Shown here: positions 17,583-26,083 of the stretch, one piece after another
How the letters are laid out: each line of letters opens with the position of its first letter
How positions within the stretch are numbered: position 1 is the stretch's first letter
Position numbers and translations under genes: made by a program
The notes under the pieces: generated by a model
What the model was told of the DNA's origin: nothing
The model's input: only the letters and a program-made list of their open reading frames with translations
Database searches by the model: none
Source of the DNA: DATFVJ01 sp963820395
GTDB taxonomy: Bacteria; Actinomycetota; Actinomycetes; Streptosporangiales; Streptosporangiaceae
NCBI GenBank assembly: GCA_963820395.1
Contig: CAWGAE010000010.1
Span: 248,001-312,000, forward strand
Length of the DNA stretch: 64,000 bases
Direction: 5' to 3'

Positions 17583-17953
17583 CACCCAGATCCGCTCACC
17601 CCCGGATCCGCTGACGTTGGGCCTGCGGCCGCCACCCGAGGCGCTGCCGCTCATCGAAAAGCTAGGGACGACATCCGGCGATTTTGCTGGTCTGGCGACG
17701 AGGCCGCTGTGACCCGCAGGCGCTGTGCCGTCGACCGCCATGCCGTCAGCCGCGGTGGCACAGCGCAGGGCACGGCGACGCGGAAACCGGGGGATTGCCT
17801 GCGTGCGCGCCGCACATGGCGGCTTCGAACCGTGCGGGGCGGCGGCGCCCTGGCCGATGATCGGTCCCGGCGCGGGTTGCGGTTGGCGGCTGAGCCAGAC
17901 CACGGATGCACCAGACATGCCAGGTCGAGAGTCTGCCCCGGGGCTCCGGGCGG
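17583..17953. other. intergenic between convergent genes, nothing identified
   Basis: 371 bases between the stops of the DUF4191 gene and the RDD gene. GGATCCGCTGACG and AGATCCGCTCACC near 17585-17615 are a short imperfect repeat. No convincing terminator hairpin or gene seen. Confidence 0.45.
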
Positions 17954-18391
17954 TCAGGCCTTAATCACCACCGTGTTCGCGGCGCGATCGTGTAGCCCGC
18001 GCCTGTCCACGTCGATGATGGCCGCAGGGACTACCGCAAGCAGCAGGATCGTCCGGACCAATGCCCAGACGAAGCCGATCGGCCGGCCATCAAGCCGCTC
18101 GACCCGCAGCCCGAGCAGTCGCTTGCCCACCGTAAACCCGGTGAGCGCCGTGAGCAGGTAGGCCTCCGCCGCGAAGATCGCAATCGTCCACGTTTGCGAA
18201 TGCAGTACGGCGATCGCGATGACGCTGCACAGCGCCCAGTCGATGAAGAGTGCCGCGAGCCGGGGACCATATCCCGCGGCTGCGCCCGCACCGCGTTCCG
18301 GTAGCCCGAGCCGCTCACCCGGGTAGCTGCTTCCGGCCCCGGACGGGCGCACACCCATCAGCCAGGATCCGGTCCAACGTCGTTCCGGCAC
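17954..18391 (-). CDS. RDD family membrane protein
   Basis: 145 residues with the RDD signature: AGYGPRLAALFIDW at the start of helix 1, FTVGKRLLGLRVERLDG in the middle, and LHDRAANTVVI at the end. Three predicted membrane helices. It sits beside DUF4191 and opposite glnA, as in M. tuberculosis (Rv2219A). Start GTG at 18391 has TAGCGT six bases upstream on the minus strand (18403-18398), again the leaderless arrangement. Function unknown; some RDD proteins affect ion or osmolyte transport. Confidence 0.93.
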   Translation of the reverse strand: MPERRWTGSWLMGVRPSGAGSSYPGERLGLPERGAGAAAGYGPRLAALFIDWALCSVIAIAVLHSQTWTIAIFAAEAYLLTALTGFTVGKRLLGLRVERLDGRPIGFVWALVRTILLLAVVPAAIIDVDRRGLHDRAANTVVIKA

Positions 18392-18481
18392 GCCCCCACG
18401 CTATCCGAGCGCCGACGGCCCGCTGCCGGCGGCGGGCAGCATTTCCCAGGTCACGACCGCGCCAAATCGTGGCCTCCTTCC

Positions 18482-18519
18482 GTAACACATGTGAAACACT
18501 CGAGACACGGCGGGGAAAC
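18482..18519 (+). promoter_or_regulatory. GlnR-type operator upstream of glnA
   Basis: Box a is GTAAC-N6-GAAAC (18482-18497); box b is GACAC-N6-GAAAC (18504-18519). The boxes start 22 bases apart, matching the a-site/b-site direct repeat known for GlnR in Streptomyces (gTnAC-n6-GaAAC). It lies 75 bases before the glnA start and predicts nitrogen-responsive control. The opposite RDD gene starts 91 bases away and might also be affected. Confidence 0.8.
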
Positions 18520-18593
18520 TCCGAACGCCTAGCGTCCAAGTCGCGGCACCACGCACGGGCAAACAGCAGCGGGGCATTTTTGAGGGAGGGCGG

Positions 18594-20018
18594 ATGTTCA
18601 CTAGCGCCGACGAGGTACTTGAGTTCATCTCGATCGAGCATGTGCAGTTCATCGATGTCAGGTTCTGCGACCTGCCCGGGATCATGCAACACTTCACCGT
18701 ACCGACCGAGTCGTTCGACCGTAAAGTCTTCACCGACGGCCTGATGTTCGACGGTTCGTCGATCCGCGGCTTCCAGCAGATTCATGAGTCCGACATGCTG
18801 CTGCTGCCCGACGTCTCGACCGCGTACCTCGACCCGTTCCGCGAGCACAAGACGCTGAACCTCACCTTCTTCGTGCATGACCCGCTGACCAGCGAGCCCT
18901 ACAGCCGCGACCCGCGAAACATCGCCCGTAAGGCCGAGGACTACCTGCGCGGCAGCGGGATTGCCGACACCGCGTACCTCGGTCCCGAGGCAGAGTTCTA
19001 CATCTTCGACTCCGCGAGGTTCGATACCAGTGCGGCCTCGGGCTACTACTTTATCGACTCAATCGAAGGCGCATGGAACACCGGACGCGACGAGGGCGGT
19101 GCCAACCTTGCGTACAAGCCGCGCTACAAGGGCGGCTACTTCCCGGTGCCCCCGATGGACCACTTCACCGACCTGCGCTCCGCGATGGTGCGCAACCTGA
19201 TCGACTGCGGCGTCGACCCCGAGATGCAGCACCACGAAGTGGGCACCGCGGGCCAAGCTGAGATCAACATTCAGTTCGCCCCGCTGCTCAAAATGGCCGA
19301 CAAGCTGATGACGTTCAAGTACGTGGTGAAGAACACCGCCCAGCAGCGCGGCAAGACGGTCACGTTCATGCCTAAGCCCATCTTCGGCGACAACGGTTCT
19401 GGCATGCACTGCCACCAGAGCCTGTGGAAGGACAGGGCACCTCTGTTCTACGACGAGGTCGGCTATGCCGGGCTGTCGGACATTGGGCGCTACTACATCG
19501 GCGGCCTGCTCAAGCACGCGCCCTCACTGCTGGCCTTCACCAATCCCACGACGAACTCCTACCACCGGCTCGTGCCAGGCTTCGAGGCGCCGGTCAATCT
19601 CGTCTACTCGCAGCGGAACCGGTCGGCGTGCGTCCGCATCCCCATCACGGGCAGCAACCCCAAGGCCAAGCGGGCCGAGTTCCGGGTTCCCGACCCCTCC
19701 TGCAACCCGTATCTGGCGTTCTCCGCGATGTTGATGGCGGGCATCGACGGGATCAAGAACAAGGTCGAGCCAGCAGAGCCGTTGGACAAGGACCTGTACG
19801 AGCTGCCGCCGGACGAGGCAAAGGCCGTGCCGCAGGTACCCGGCTCACTTGAGCTGGTGCTCGACACGCTCGAGGCCGACCATGAGTACCTGCTCGAGGG
19901 CGGTGTGTTCACGGCGGACCTGATCGAAACCTGGATCGACTACAAGCGGTCCAACGAGATCGACTCGATGCGGCTCCGCCCGCACCCGCACGAGTTCGAG
20001 CTGTACTTCGACGTCTAG
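18594..20018 (+). CDS. glnA: glutamine synthetase type I
   Basis: 474 residues, full length. MFDGSSIRGF near the N-terminus, Mg/ATP-site GPEAEFYIFD and HHEVGTAGQAEINI, KPIFGDNGSGMH (active-site loop), NRSACVRIP and RAEFRVPDPSCNPY. The adenylylation site is Y402 in DKDLYELPPDEAK, so the enzyme is the type regulated by GlnE, encoded at 35.8-39.2 kb. Makes glutamine from glutamate, ammonia and ATP as a dodecamer. Preceded by GGGAGGGCGG as ribosome site and by the GlnR operator. An island of about 15.8 kb separates it from glnE. Confidence 0.98.
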   Translation: MFTSADEVLEFISIEHVQFIDVRFCDLPGIMQHFTVPTESFDRKVFTDGLMFDGSSIRGFQQIHESDMLLLPDVSTAYLDPFREHKTLNLTFFVHDPLTSEPYSRDPRNIARKAEDYLRGSGIADTAYLGPEAEFYIFDSARFDTSAASGYYFIDSIEGAWNTGRDEGGANLAYKPRYKGGYFPVPPMDHFTDLRSAMVRNLIDCGVDPEMQHHEVGTAGQAEINIQFAPLLKMADKLMTFKYVVKNTAQQRGKTVTFMPKPIFGDNGSGMHCHQSLWKDRAPLFYDEVGYAGLSDIGRYYIGGLLKHAPSLLAFTNPTTNSYHRLVPGFEAPVNLVYSQRNRSACVRIPITGSNPKAKRAEFRVPDPSCNPYLAFSAMLMAGIDGIKNKVEPAEPLDKDLYELPPDEAKAVPQVPGSLELVLDTLEADHEYLLEGGVFTADLIETWIDYKRSNEIDSMRLRPHPHEFELYFDV

Positions 20019-20020
20019 CG

Positions 20021-20165
20021 CCTCGGCGTAGGCGCCGGCCCGGTCCCGGCACACCACCACGATGCCCGGATGCTAGCGCACCCAGGCGGCAACGGTCTCG
20101 GCCTCCCGGTCCGCCAGCAGGTCATGGCCGCTGCCGGGCTGCTCGCCGACCGCCAGGTGACACTG
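20021..20165 (-). pseudogene. ISL3-type transposase fragment with internal stop
   Basis: On the minus strand the frame reads DLLADREAETVAAWVR, a TAG, then HPGIVVVCRDRAGAYAEAL, the segment around the first catalytic Asp of ISL3 transposases. Both flanks of the gene are missing. It begins two bases after the glnA stop. Confidence 0.75.
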
Positions 20166-20459
20166 TTGGCTTTCGCGGCGGGTTCCCAGTCAGTCATCCA
20201 TTCCGGCGTGTTCTCACCGGTCCGCGACCGGGCGTACTCGCGCCACGCCGGCGGTGTCTGCGCGCCGGGGTCAACCGGCTGGCCGGCCCGCCTCGCCGAG
20301 CAAATGGGTCCAGGCTCTCGGCACAACCTGCACAAGCACGTAGCCGCCGCCGCCGATGAGCACCCAGCGCCCTCCCGCGCTCTGGTGCGCCAGCTGGTGC
20401 ACCGCGGCGTAGGCGACCCGCATCGCATCGACGCTCAGCCCAAGATGGGCGAGCGGGTC
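20166..20459 (-). pseudogene. acuC (histone-deacetylase-like) C-terminal fragment, frameshifted
   Basis: Minus-strand frame DPLAHLGLSVDAMRVAYAAV ... GGRWVLIGGGGY ... RAWTHLLGEA matches the C-terminal part of actinobacterial AcuC acetoin-utilisation deacetylases. It then hits a stop; a second frame continues with PPAWREYARSRTGENTPEWM, also AcuC-like. The N-terminal catalytic part is absent. It runs straight into the ISL3 fragment, so the two have recombined. Confidence 0.75.
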
Positions 20460-20467
20460 GAGCCGGT

Positions 20468-20554
20468 GGCCTGCGGGCGTATGCCTTCAGCAGCGATCGC
20501 CTGCTCACCGATGTGGCCGACGACGTCGTCGCCCGCAGGCTCCGGCTGGGATGA
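20468..20554 (+). pseudogene. 3' end of a lost ANTAR-domain gene
   Basis: Plus-strand frame GLRAYAFSSDRLLTDVADDV ending at TGA (20552-20554) corresponds to the last helix of ANTAR domains; compare LRGYARNSNRRLTDVAEAAV in the intact gene 0.8 kb downstream. Nothing upstream matches the rest of the gene, because the acuC fragment begins there. Confidence 0.65.
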
Positions 20555-20677
20555 ACCGCACCCGCCCGGCCCGCTGCGGCGGAGACAGGCCGCGATTAGA
20601 ATGGGTGCTACCGCCGGGGCCCCGATCCGGCGCCTGTCTCGCCGTGACGGCCGCCGGGCTCAGGATGGTGAGTTGAG

Positions 20678-21418
20678 ATGACCCGAGAAGCCGACGTGGT
20701 CCGGGTGCTTGTCGAGATGGCCGACACCCTGGTCGAGGACTACGACGTCGTCGACCTGCTGACCGGGCTCACGGACCGGTGCGTAGACCTGCTCGGCGTG
20801 TCCGCCGCCGGAGTGATGCTGGCCTCTCCCAAGGGCAGCCTGGGGCTGGTGGCCTCGTCCAGTGAGGCGATGCGCCTGCTGGAGCTGTTCGAGCTGCAAG
20901 CCAAGGAAGGCCCTTGCCTGGACGCCTTCCGCACCGGCGAGCGCGTCGAACACCAGAACCTGCAGGCCGGGTCCGGCCGCTGGCCATCGTTCTCCACGGC
21001 CGCCATCGCGGTCGGGTTCCAGTCGGCGTTCGCCCTGCCGCTGCGGCTGCGGAACCTGACCATCGGCGCCCTGAACCTGCTCAGCGTCACGCAGACCCCG
21101 ATGGATGAGGCGGATGTCATCGTCGCCCGGGCCTTCGCGGACCTCGCCACCTTGAGCATCGTGCAGCATCGGGCCACCATCGAAGCTCAGCGCCTGAACG
21201 AGCAGCTCTCTGATGCCCTGACCAGCCGCGTGGTAATCGAGCAGGCCAAAGGCGTGATCTCGGAGCGCGCCGGGGTCGATATGGCCGAGGCCTTCTCCCG
21301 GTTGCGGGGCTACGCCCGCAACAGCAACCGCCGCCTCACCGATGTCGCCGAAGCCGCCGTCGACAGCACCCTCGATCCGCTCGCATGGGCCCCGCGAGCC
21401 CGTCCGGCCCCCTCCTGA
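20678..21418 (+). CDS. GAF-ANTAR domain transcription antitermination regulator
   Basis: 246 residues. An N-terminal GAF sensor (about 20-160; ACVDLL-like start, EGPCLDAFRTGE, FALPLRLRNLTIGALNL) followed by an ANTAR RNA-binding domain (about 185-240; VIEQAKGVISERAGVDMAEAF, RLTDVAEAAV). ANTAR proteins bind paired stem-loops in nascent RNA and prevent termination, usually under stress. ATG at 20678 preceded by GGTGAG. No target hairpins were recognised nearby. Fragments of two related genes lie at 20.5 and 24.1 kb. Confidence 0.92.
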   Translation: MTREADVVRVLVEMADTLVEDYDVVDLLTGLTDRCVDLLGVSAAGVMLASPKGSLGLVASSSEAMRLLELFELQAKEGPCLDAFRTGERVEHQNLQAGSGRWPSFSTAAIAVGFQSAFALPLRLRNLTIGALNLLSVTQTPMDEADVIVARAFADLATLSIVQHRATIEAQRLNEQLSDALTSRVVIEQAKGVISERAGVDMAEAFSRLRGYARNSNRRLTDVAEAAVDSTLDPLAWAPRARPAPS

Positions 21419-21429
21419 CCACCCGAGGT

Positions 21430-21600
21430 CTGCCTGTCCCCCCATCGAGCAGGGTCCAGTAGCCGTGGGTGGCGAGGAGAGGGCGGGCCAGGCCGACGGC
21501 CAGGGCAGCGGGATGCGGCCGGGCGAGCAGGGCGGCCGGGATGAACAGGAGCTCGAGCAGACCTACTGCGATGCCAACGTACTCGACCCTGCGGTGGGCG
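21430..21600 (-). pseudogene. possible membrane-protein fragment cut by MITE insertion
   Basis: On the minus strand an open stretch reads EYVGIAVGLLELLFIPAALL and ends LLATHGYWTLLDGG, resembling two hydrophobic helices. It has no start and stops abruptly at the MITE boundary near 21603. Family not recognised. Confidence 0.3.
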
Positions 21601-21604
21601 CCTA

Positions 21605-21719
21605 GTGTCCCGCGCCGTAAGTTCGCCGAATATTTCTAGCAGGGACTTCGCCCGATTGTAAGGTCTTCACCAGTGCTGATGATCTCTGATTTATGTGAAC
21701 GATTTTAGGCGCGGGACAC
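21605..21719. mobile_element. 115-bp MITE, family A, copy 1
   Basis: Terminal inverted repeats GTGTCCCGCGCC / GGCGCGGGACAC, flanked on both sides by TA (21603-21604 and 21720-21721) within CTAG. No coding capacity. A copy about 94% identical but inverted lies at 53398-53512. TA duplication and GTGTC termini match the IS630 element at 53.5 kb, a likely mobiliser. Confidence 0.85.
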
Positions 21720-21721
21720 TA

Positions 21722-21836
21722 GTGTCCTGAGTTATTAATCCGCTAGATATATTTGTGGCTTGCCACCTGGGGTTTCAATTCGTTTGGCCTAGTCTCGTAC
21801 GTCTGATTTATTCAATGAACCTATAACTCAGGACAC
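21722..21836. mobile_element. 115-bp MITE, family B
   Basis: Terminal inverted repeats GTGTCCTGAGTTAT / ATAACTCAGGACAC flanked by TA (21720-21721 and 21837-21838). Same length and GTGTC ends as family A but a different, more AT-rich interior. It shares one TA with MITE A, so one element inserted at the edge of the other. Confidence 0.85.
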
Positions 21837-22152
21837 TAGCAGGACGAGGACGAAGAGCGCGGCCGCAGTACGTCCCGACATCCAGACAGTCCCACTTGAA
21901 TCTTCGCATGGAGACATGATTCACACATTTTCCTTCGCTTACCTGCGCTTCTCTCGCCTATGCTACTGACGGGTAGACTAGCCGTCAGAGGCGAAAATAA
22001 TGAGCGCCCATGAAGCTCAAAGGAATAGCACAGCACGCGACCACTGGGACGAACCCGAGGAAGTGGCGGACGCTCGCAGGGCCGGTAGCAGGAAGTGCCA
22101 GGATGACCCGGCGCACAGGTGGTATCGCCTGCTGAGCCTGGACAGCTTCACC

Positions 22153-23818
22153 GTAAACATTCACCACCCCCGGTTCGACGGCTGGTTTCGTTAACGGTGG
22201 GTGACTGCCGTCCCCGGCGGTGATCTTTGCCGGGCTGGCCCGGTGTGTCGTCTTGCTTACTGCCAGCCGACTCTGGATGATCATGGCTTATGTCCGAGTT
22301 GCCGCCTCCCGCTCCTGGCTGCGCGTCGTGCGCTGCCCGGGACGCGCAGGTCGCGGAGCTGGCAGCGCAGGTGCAGGCATTGCAGGAGCGGATCGCTGAC
22401 CTGGAGCGCGCGGCGTCGCGGAACAGCGGGAACTCGTCGATGCCGCCGGGGTCGGATGACCTGCCGGGGCGGAAGGCGCCGCGGAAGCAGCGGCGTGCGC
22501 AGGAGCGGGCTGAGGGGAAGAAGCGGAACCGGGGCAAGCAGCCCGGGGCGCCGGGGGCGGCGATGCGCTGGGAAGACCCGGACCGGACCGAGAACCATTA
22601 CCCGGAAGGGGCATGCGGGTGCGGCCGGGACCTGGCCGATGCGGCTGACCTGGGCGTTGCCCGGTCCTATCAGCAGGACGAGATTCCGGCGGCGCCGGCG
22701 GAGCGGGTCCAGCACGACCTGCACGAAACGCGGTGCGCCTGCGGGCGGGAGCACGTCGCGCCCCGGCCGCCGGGCGTGCCGGACGCGGCCTTGTCCATCG
22801 GGCCGCGGCTGCGCGCCCTGGCCGTTTACCTGGTCGTCTTCCAGCACGTCCCGGTCGAGCGGTGCCGGGACCTGATCGCCGGCATGGCCGGCGCGGACAT
22901 CTCGGCGGGGTTCATCCACTCGTGCCTGCGCAAGGCCGCGGACCTGGCCGCGGAGGTGGTGCGGCTGATCCGCACCCTGATCACCGCCGCGGCCGTGGCG
23001 GGGTTCGATGAGACGACGCTGCGGTCCGGGCCGGCCGGGGAGAAGAAATACGTCCACGGCGCGTTCACCGGGCAGTACTCCTCCTTTTACCTGGGCACCC
23101 GCAGCCTGGAGACAATGCGGCAGGCCGGGATCCTGCCGGATTTCGCCGGCGTGGTGGTCTCCGACCGGTACCAGAACTACTTCCACGAGTCCTGGGAGCA
23201 CTTCGCCGGGAACCAGGCTTGCCTGGCTCACATCCTGCGCGACTACCAGGACTGCGCGGAAACATACCCGGATGCCGTCTGGCCGGTGCAGGCGCAGCGG
23301 GCGCTGCGCGGCCTGATCCATGCCTGGCACGCCGCCCGTGACCAGCAGCTTCCCGCCATCCCCGCTGCCACCGCGGGACCGCTGGAGCACGAGTTCCGGC
23401 ACGCGGTCCTCGCCGGGCTGGCCAGCGTGCCCCGCGTCCCAGGCCCGAAGAACAGCACGAAGCAGAAGCCGGGCCGCGAGCTGCTGGAGTTCTGCAAGAA
23501 CCGCCAGGCCGACGTGCTGCGGTTCACCACGGACACCAACATCTGGCCCACGAACAACATCAGCGAGCGCGGCGTCCGCCCCCTGAAAACACAGCAGAAA
23601 ATCTCCGGCCGCCTCACTAGCGACGACGTCACCCAGGACCGCCTCGACATCCGCAGCTACCTCGACACCGCCCGCAAGCACGGACGCAACGCCTTCGCCG
23701 TGCTATACGACCTCATGCTCGGCGCCCCCTGGCAGCCGCCTGCCCAGGCAATCTCGCCGTAAGGATAAGGCCAACCCCGAACCACAGATCACCCGGCGTG
23801 CACGGGGTGAATGCTTAC
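22153..23818 (+). mobile_element. IS66-family insertion sequence, 1666 bp, with 8-bp target duplication
   Basis: Ends GTAAACATTCACC (left) and GGTGAATGCTTAC (right) are inverted repeats. The duplication GCTTCACC is exact at 22145-22152 and 23819-23826; 8 bp is the IS66 norm. One transposase gene, no tnpA/tnpB accessory genes. Confidence 0.92.
22290..23762 (+). CDS. IS66 family transposase
   Basis: 490 residues. N-terminal coiled coil (VAELAAQVQALQERIADLE), then SGNSSMPPGSDD and a basic QPGAPGA region, a zinc-finger-like segment with CACGRE, and the DDE domain: first Asp in FDETTLR, second in VVSDRYQNYF, Glu in NNISERGVRPLK. Full length and undisturbed, so the element may still move. It is the short IS66 subgroup that carries only this gene. 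Confidence 0.95.
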   Translation: MSELPPPAPGCASCAARDAQVAELAAQVQALQERIADLERAASRNSGNSSMPPGSDDLPGRKAPRKQRRAQERAEGKKRNRGKQPGAPGAAMRWEDPDRTENHYPEGACGCGRDLADAADLGVARSYQQDEIPAAPAERVQHDLHETRCACGREHVAPRPPGVPDAALSIGPRLRALAVYLVVFQHVPVERCRDLIAGMAGADISAGFIHSCLRKAADLAAEVVRLIRTLITAAAVAGFDETTLRSGPAGEKKYVHGAFTGQYSSFYLGTRSLETMRQAGILPDFAGVVVSDRYQNYFHESWEHFAGNQACLAHILRDYQDCAETYPDAVWPVQAQRALRGLIHAWHAARDQQLPAIPAATAGPLEHEFRHAVLAGLASVPRVPGPKNSTKQKPGRELLEFCKNRQADVLRFTTDTNIWPTNNISERGVRPLKTQQKISGRLTSDDVTQDRLDIRSYLDTARKHGRNAFAVLYDLMLGAPWQPPAQAISP

Positions 23819-23916
23819 GCTTCACCGCCGGGTGCTTGTGCGGCTGGGTGTCGCCTGAGCGCGACATGTTCGATGAAATGATCCGTGACTTTGATCGCCA
23901 CCTTGGCGAGGTGTGA

Positions 23917-24479
23917 CAAGACAAGCAACACGTGTAGCTTTGTTCGCCTGGTCCTGAAAATTATTCAGGGCAAGCGGGCTCGGGTGCTGTCCCTCGACCA
24001 AGACGTACCGGGGCTCTGTGCCAGTAACGTGCCGGGGTCACGAAACCCGCAACGCAATCCTCCGCCAGGCTGGGGCGGGCGGGCCCCCCGGCTGGTCAGG
24101 ATGGGGCCTAACGGGCTGGCTGGGCCCATGCCAGCGGCTCCAGGGTGCCGTCGATGGCGGCTTGGGCGACATCGGTGAACCAAGCCACGGGAAGATCCTG
24201 TCACGGGCCGCGGCCACATCCCCCGCCCCCGTCCAGGAGGCAAGGCGGAACGGTTCGAAGGTACCGTCCGCAACCGCGAGCATATCGGGCAATCTTGTAC
24301 CAGATTACGCTTAGAGTGACGCCATTTGTCATTCCAGTATCCTGGGACGCTTGGATACGAAATGCCGACCGGCAGTAATGCTGTTAAATTCGGCATGCCT
24401 CCTGGCCCCTGGGGTGTCTACACTTGGCCCATCGAGGTCGAGACCCCGCCTCGCCCATGCGTGTGCCGAAAACGTCATT
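23917..24479. other. intergenic containing an ANTAR gene remnant
   Basis: About 560 bases before the SpoIIE gene. Apart from the ANTAR tail at 24108-24179 (minus strand) I find no coding region. Must contain the promoter of the downstream phosphatase gene. Confidence 0.45.
24108..24179 (-). pseudogene. second ANTAR-gene 3' remnant
   Basis: Minus-strand frame FTDVAQAAIDGTLEPLAW ... PAR stop. Closely matches the C-terminus of the intact GAF-ANTAR protein (LTDVAEAAVDSTLDPLAW), and similarity continues past the stop into CCTGACCA. Only 24 codons remain. Confidence 0.65.
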
Positions 24480-25835
24480 ATGCTCAGGGCGGGACAGGGC
24501 GTGTCAATTACCAATCCCACATCAGGCCTCGTCGCGGGTCACGCCGAAATCATGCCGGACCCGAGGCCGCCAGACGTGGGCAGCTCAGCCGGGCTGGTGA
24601 TGAATGGGCAAACTGATCTGCCCGCCGGAGGCCTGGAGGAGTCCCTGAGTCGTGTGGCGGCTCTGGCGGCAATGTCCCTTGGGGCGCCGCGCGCATTCGT
24701 TATGGTCGCTGGTACACGCTCACTCCCCACGATGAGCTGCCCTTCAGGTTTCGGCGGCCAGCCGAGCATGTTCGAGCAAACAATGTGCGCGGACGTCGCC
24801 GGCTCCGGGGACAACCTGATCATTGACAACGCCCGGGTGGACAGGCACGCGAGCAGCAGGGACGTGCCGGGGCCGGCGAGCATGATGGCATGGGCCGGAA
24901 TCGCGGTCCATGACCAGGATGGTCGTGTGCTGGGGGTGCTCTGGGCAGCCGCCCCGGCACCACGCCAGTGGAGCGCCAGCGACGTCACGCTCCTGGAGAG
25001 CTTGGCAGCGATCGTGTCGAGCGAAGTTGCGCTGCGGACCGCACTGGCGCACAACGCGAGACGAGCCGCCCTGGCCCAGACGCTGGAGGAGAGCCTGCTT
25101 CCGCCGCGGCTGCCCAATATCCCGGGCCTGGAACTGGCGGCGCGGTACGCGGCTGGCGGGAAAGGTACGGAGGCCCTCGGGGATTTCTGCGATGTGTTCC
25201 CCTCGCTGGGGAGGACATGGGGGATGGTGGTCGGCGACGTGTGCGGCAAAGGTCCCATAGCCGCCAAGAACGCCGCCCTGGCCCGCAACACCCTCCGGGC
25301 CATGGCCCGGAGACTGACGCGGCCAGCCCTGATCCTGGCTGACCTCAACCAGGTGCTGCTGGACTGGCCTACCGATGACCCGCGCTTTGTGACCGCGATC
25401 TATACCTCGGTACGGCCCTTCCCCGGCGGGGCCATGGTCCGGATCAGTTCGGCCGGTCACCCGCTGGCGCTGGTGCGCCGTGCAAACGGCTACGTGCACG
25501 AGTTCGGGAGAGCTGGAACACTGCTCGGGGTGCTGTCCGATCCGGAACTGCATGACTCGCAGAAGATACTGCGGGCCGGGGACAGTCTGATCTTGTTCTC
25601 CGACGGGGTGACCGAGGCCCGCAGCGACGCCGACCGCCGCCTGTACGGTGACGAGCGGCTCCGCCGTCTGGTCGCCGGGCTGGGCGACCAGACGGCGGTG
25701 GCCATGGCGGAGGCCATCAAGCTCGCTGCCCTCACGTTCACCGGCGGGCGCCTCAGCGACGATATCGCCGCTCTCGTGATGAAGGTTCCCTCACACCAGG
25801 CACCCCAGCCTCCGCTAAACGACCGTGAGCCATGA
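24480..25835 (+). CDS. GAF-SpoIIE (PP2C-type) serine phosphatase, RsbU-like
   Basis: About 451 residues from this start. A GAF sensor (LEESLSRVAALAAMSLGAPR ... VLGVLWAA), a linker helix ending LEESLLPPRLPNIPGLELA, then a SpoIIE phosphatase with DFCDVF, VVGDVCGKGPIAA, RISSAGHPLAL, FSDGVTEARSD and the final DDIAALVMKV. Metal-binding aspartates are all present. Such proteins dephosphorylate anti-anti-sigma factors to release stress sigma factors. The start is uncertain: the frame is open from 24351, and ATGs occur at 24480, 24552 and 24603. Lies in the same accessory stretch as the GAF-ANTAR regulator. Confidence 0.85.
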   Translation: MLRAGQGVSITNPTSGLVAGHAEIMPDPRPPDVGSSAGLVMNGQTDLPAGGLEESLSRVAALAAMSLGAPRAFVMVAGTRSLPTMSCPSGFGGQPSMFEQTMCADVAGSGDNLIIDNARVDRHASSRDVPGPASMMAWAGIAVHDQDGRVLGVLWAAAPAPRQWSASDVTLLESLAAIVSSEVALRTALAHNARRAALAQTLEESLLPPRLPNIPGLELAARYAAGGKGTEALGDFCDVFPSLGRTWGMVVGDVCGKGPIAAKNAALARNTLRAMARRLTRPALILADLNQVLLDWPTDDPRFVTAIYTSVRPFPGGAMVRISSAGHPLALVRRANGYVHEFGRAGTLLGVLSDPELHDSQKILRAGDSLILFSDGVTEARSDADRRLYGDERLRRLVAGLGDQTAVAMAEAIKLAALTFTGGRLSDDIAALVMKVPSHQAPQPPLNDREP

Positions 25836-26083
25836 TGCTCACCGAGCCGGTCTGGAGTGGACTGCCCCGGGTTCCTTGGAGGCCGTGGCTTCTGAAAGCT
25901 TCCGCTGACAGGAGGCTTCTCGGGTCCAGACGAGTCCGTCACAGGTTGGCTGACCGGCCATACGACGCGACGATCTATTCTCTGATGACGCACATGACCA
26001 GAGCTTTGGAGGGCGCTGCCCCGACGCCGGGTGATGCGGGCGCGCCTGTGTGGTCGGAGCACGGACTGGAAAAGGCCTCCTGA
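25836..26083. other. intergenic, no supported gene
   Basis: A small open frame overlaps the phosphatase stop but has no recognisable features. Left boundary of the IS110 element lies somewhere between here and its transposase. Confidence 0.4.

Larger units (their letters stand above)
22000..23916 (+). pseudogene. small gene of 80 codons interrupted by IS66
   Basis: The 5' half is 22000-22152, starting MSAHEAQRNSTARDHW and ending LLSLDSFT. The 3' half is 23827-23916, starting AGCLCGWVSPERDMF and ending FDRHLGEV then TGA. Removing the IS66 (22153-23818) and one 8-bp target duplicate joins them in frame into an 80-residue protein with CLCGW, perhaps a small metal-binding motif. Family not recognised; similar short proteins ending CGW...FD..I..FD are common in actinomycetes near regulators. 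The interruption looks recent because both halves are intact. Confidence 0.7.

Noticed and set aside
22281..23681. 466-codon minus-strand frame
   Set aside because: Antisense shadow of the IS66 transposase, whose DDE residues and coiled coil are all in the plus frame.
24237..24300. tRNA-like GGTTCGAA loop
   Set aside because: No acceptor stem or anticodon arm can be drawn around it; other GGTTCGA hits in the window failed in the same way.
25832..26083. 83-codon frame overlapping the SpoIIE stop (ATGA-type overlap)
   Set aside because: The overlap looks like coupling, but no ribosome site, family likeness or coding pattern supports it.
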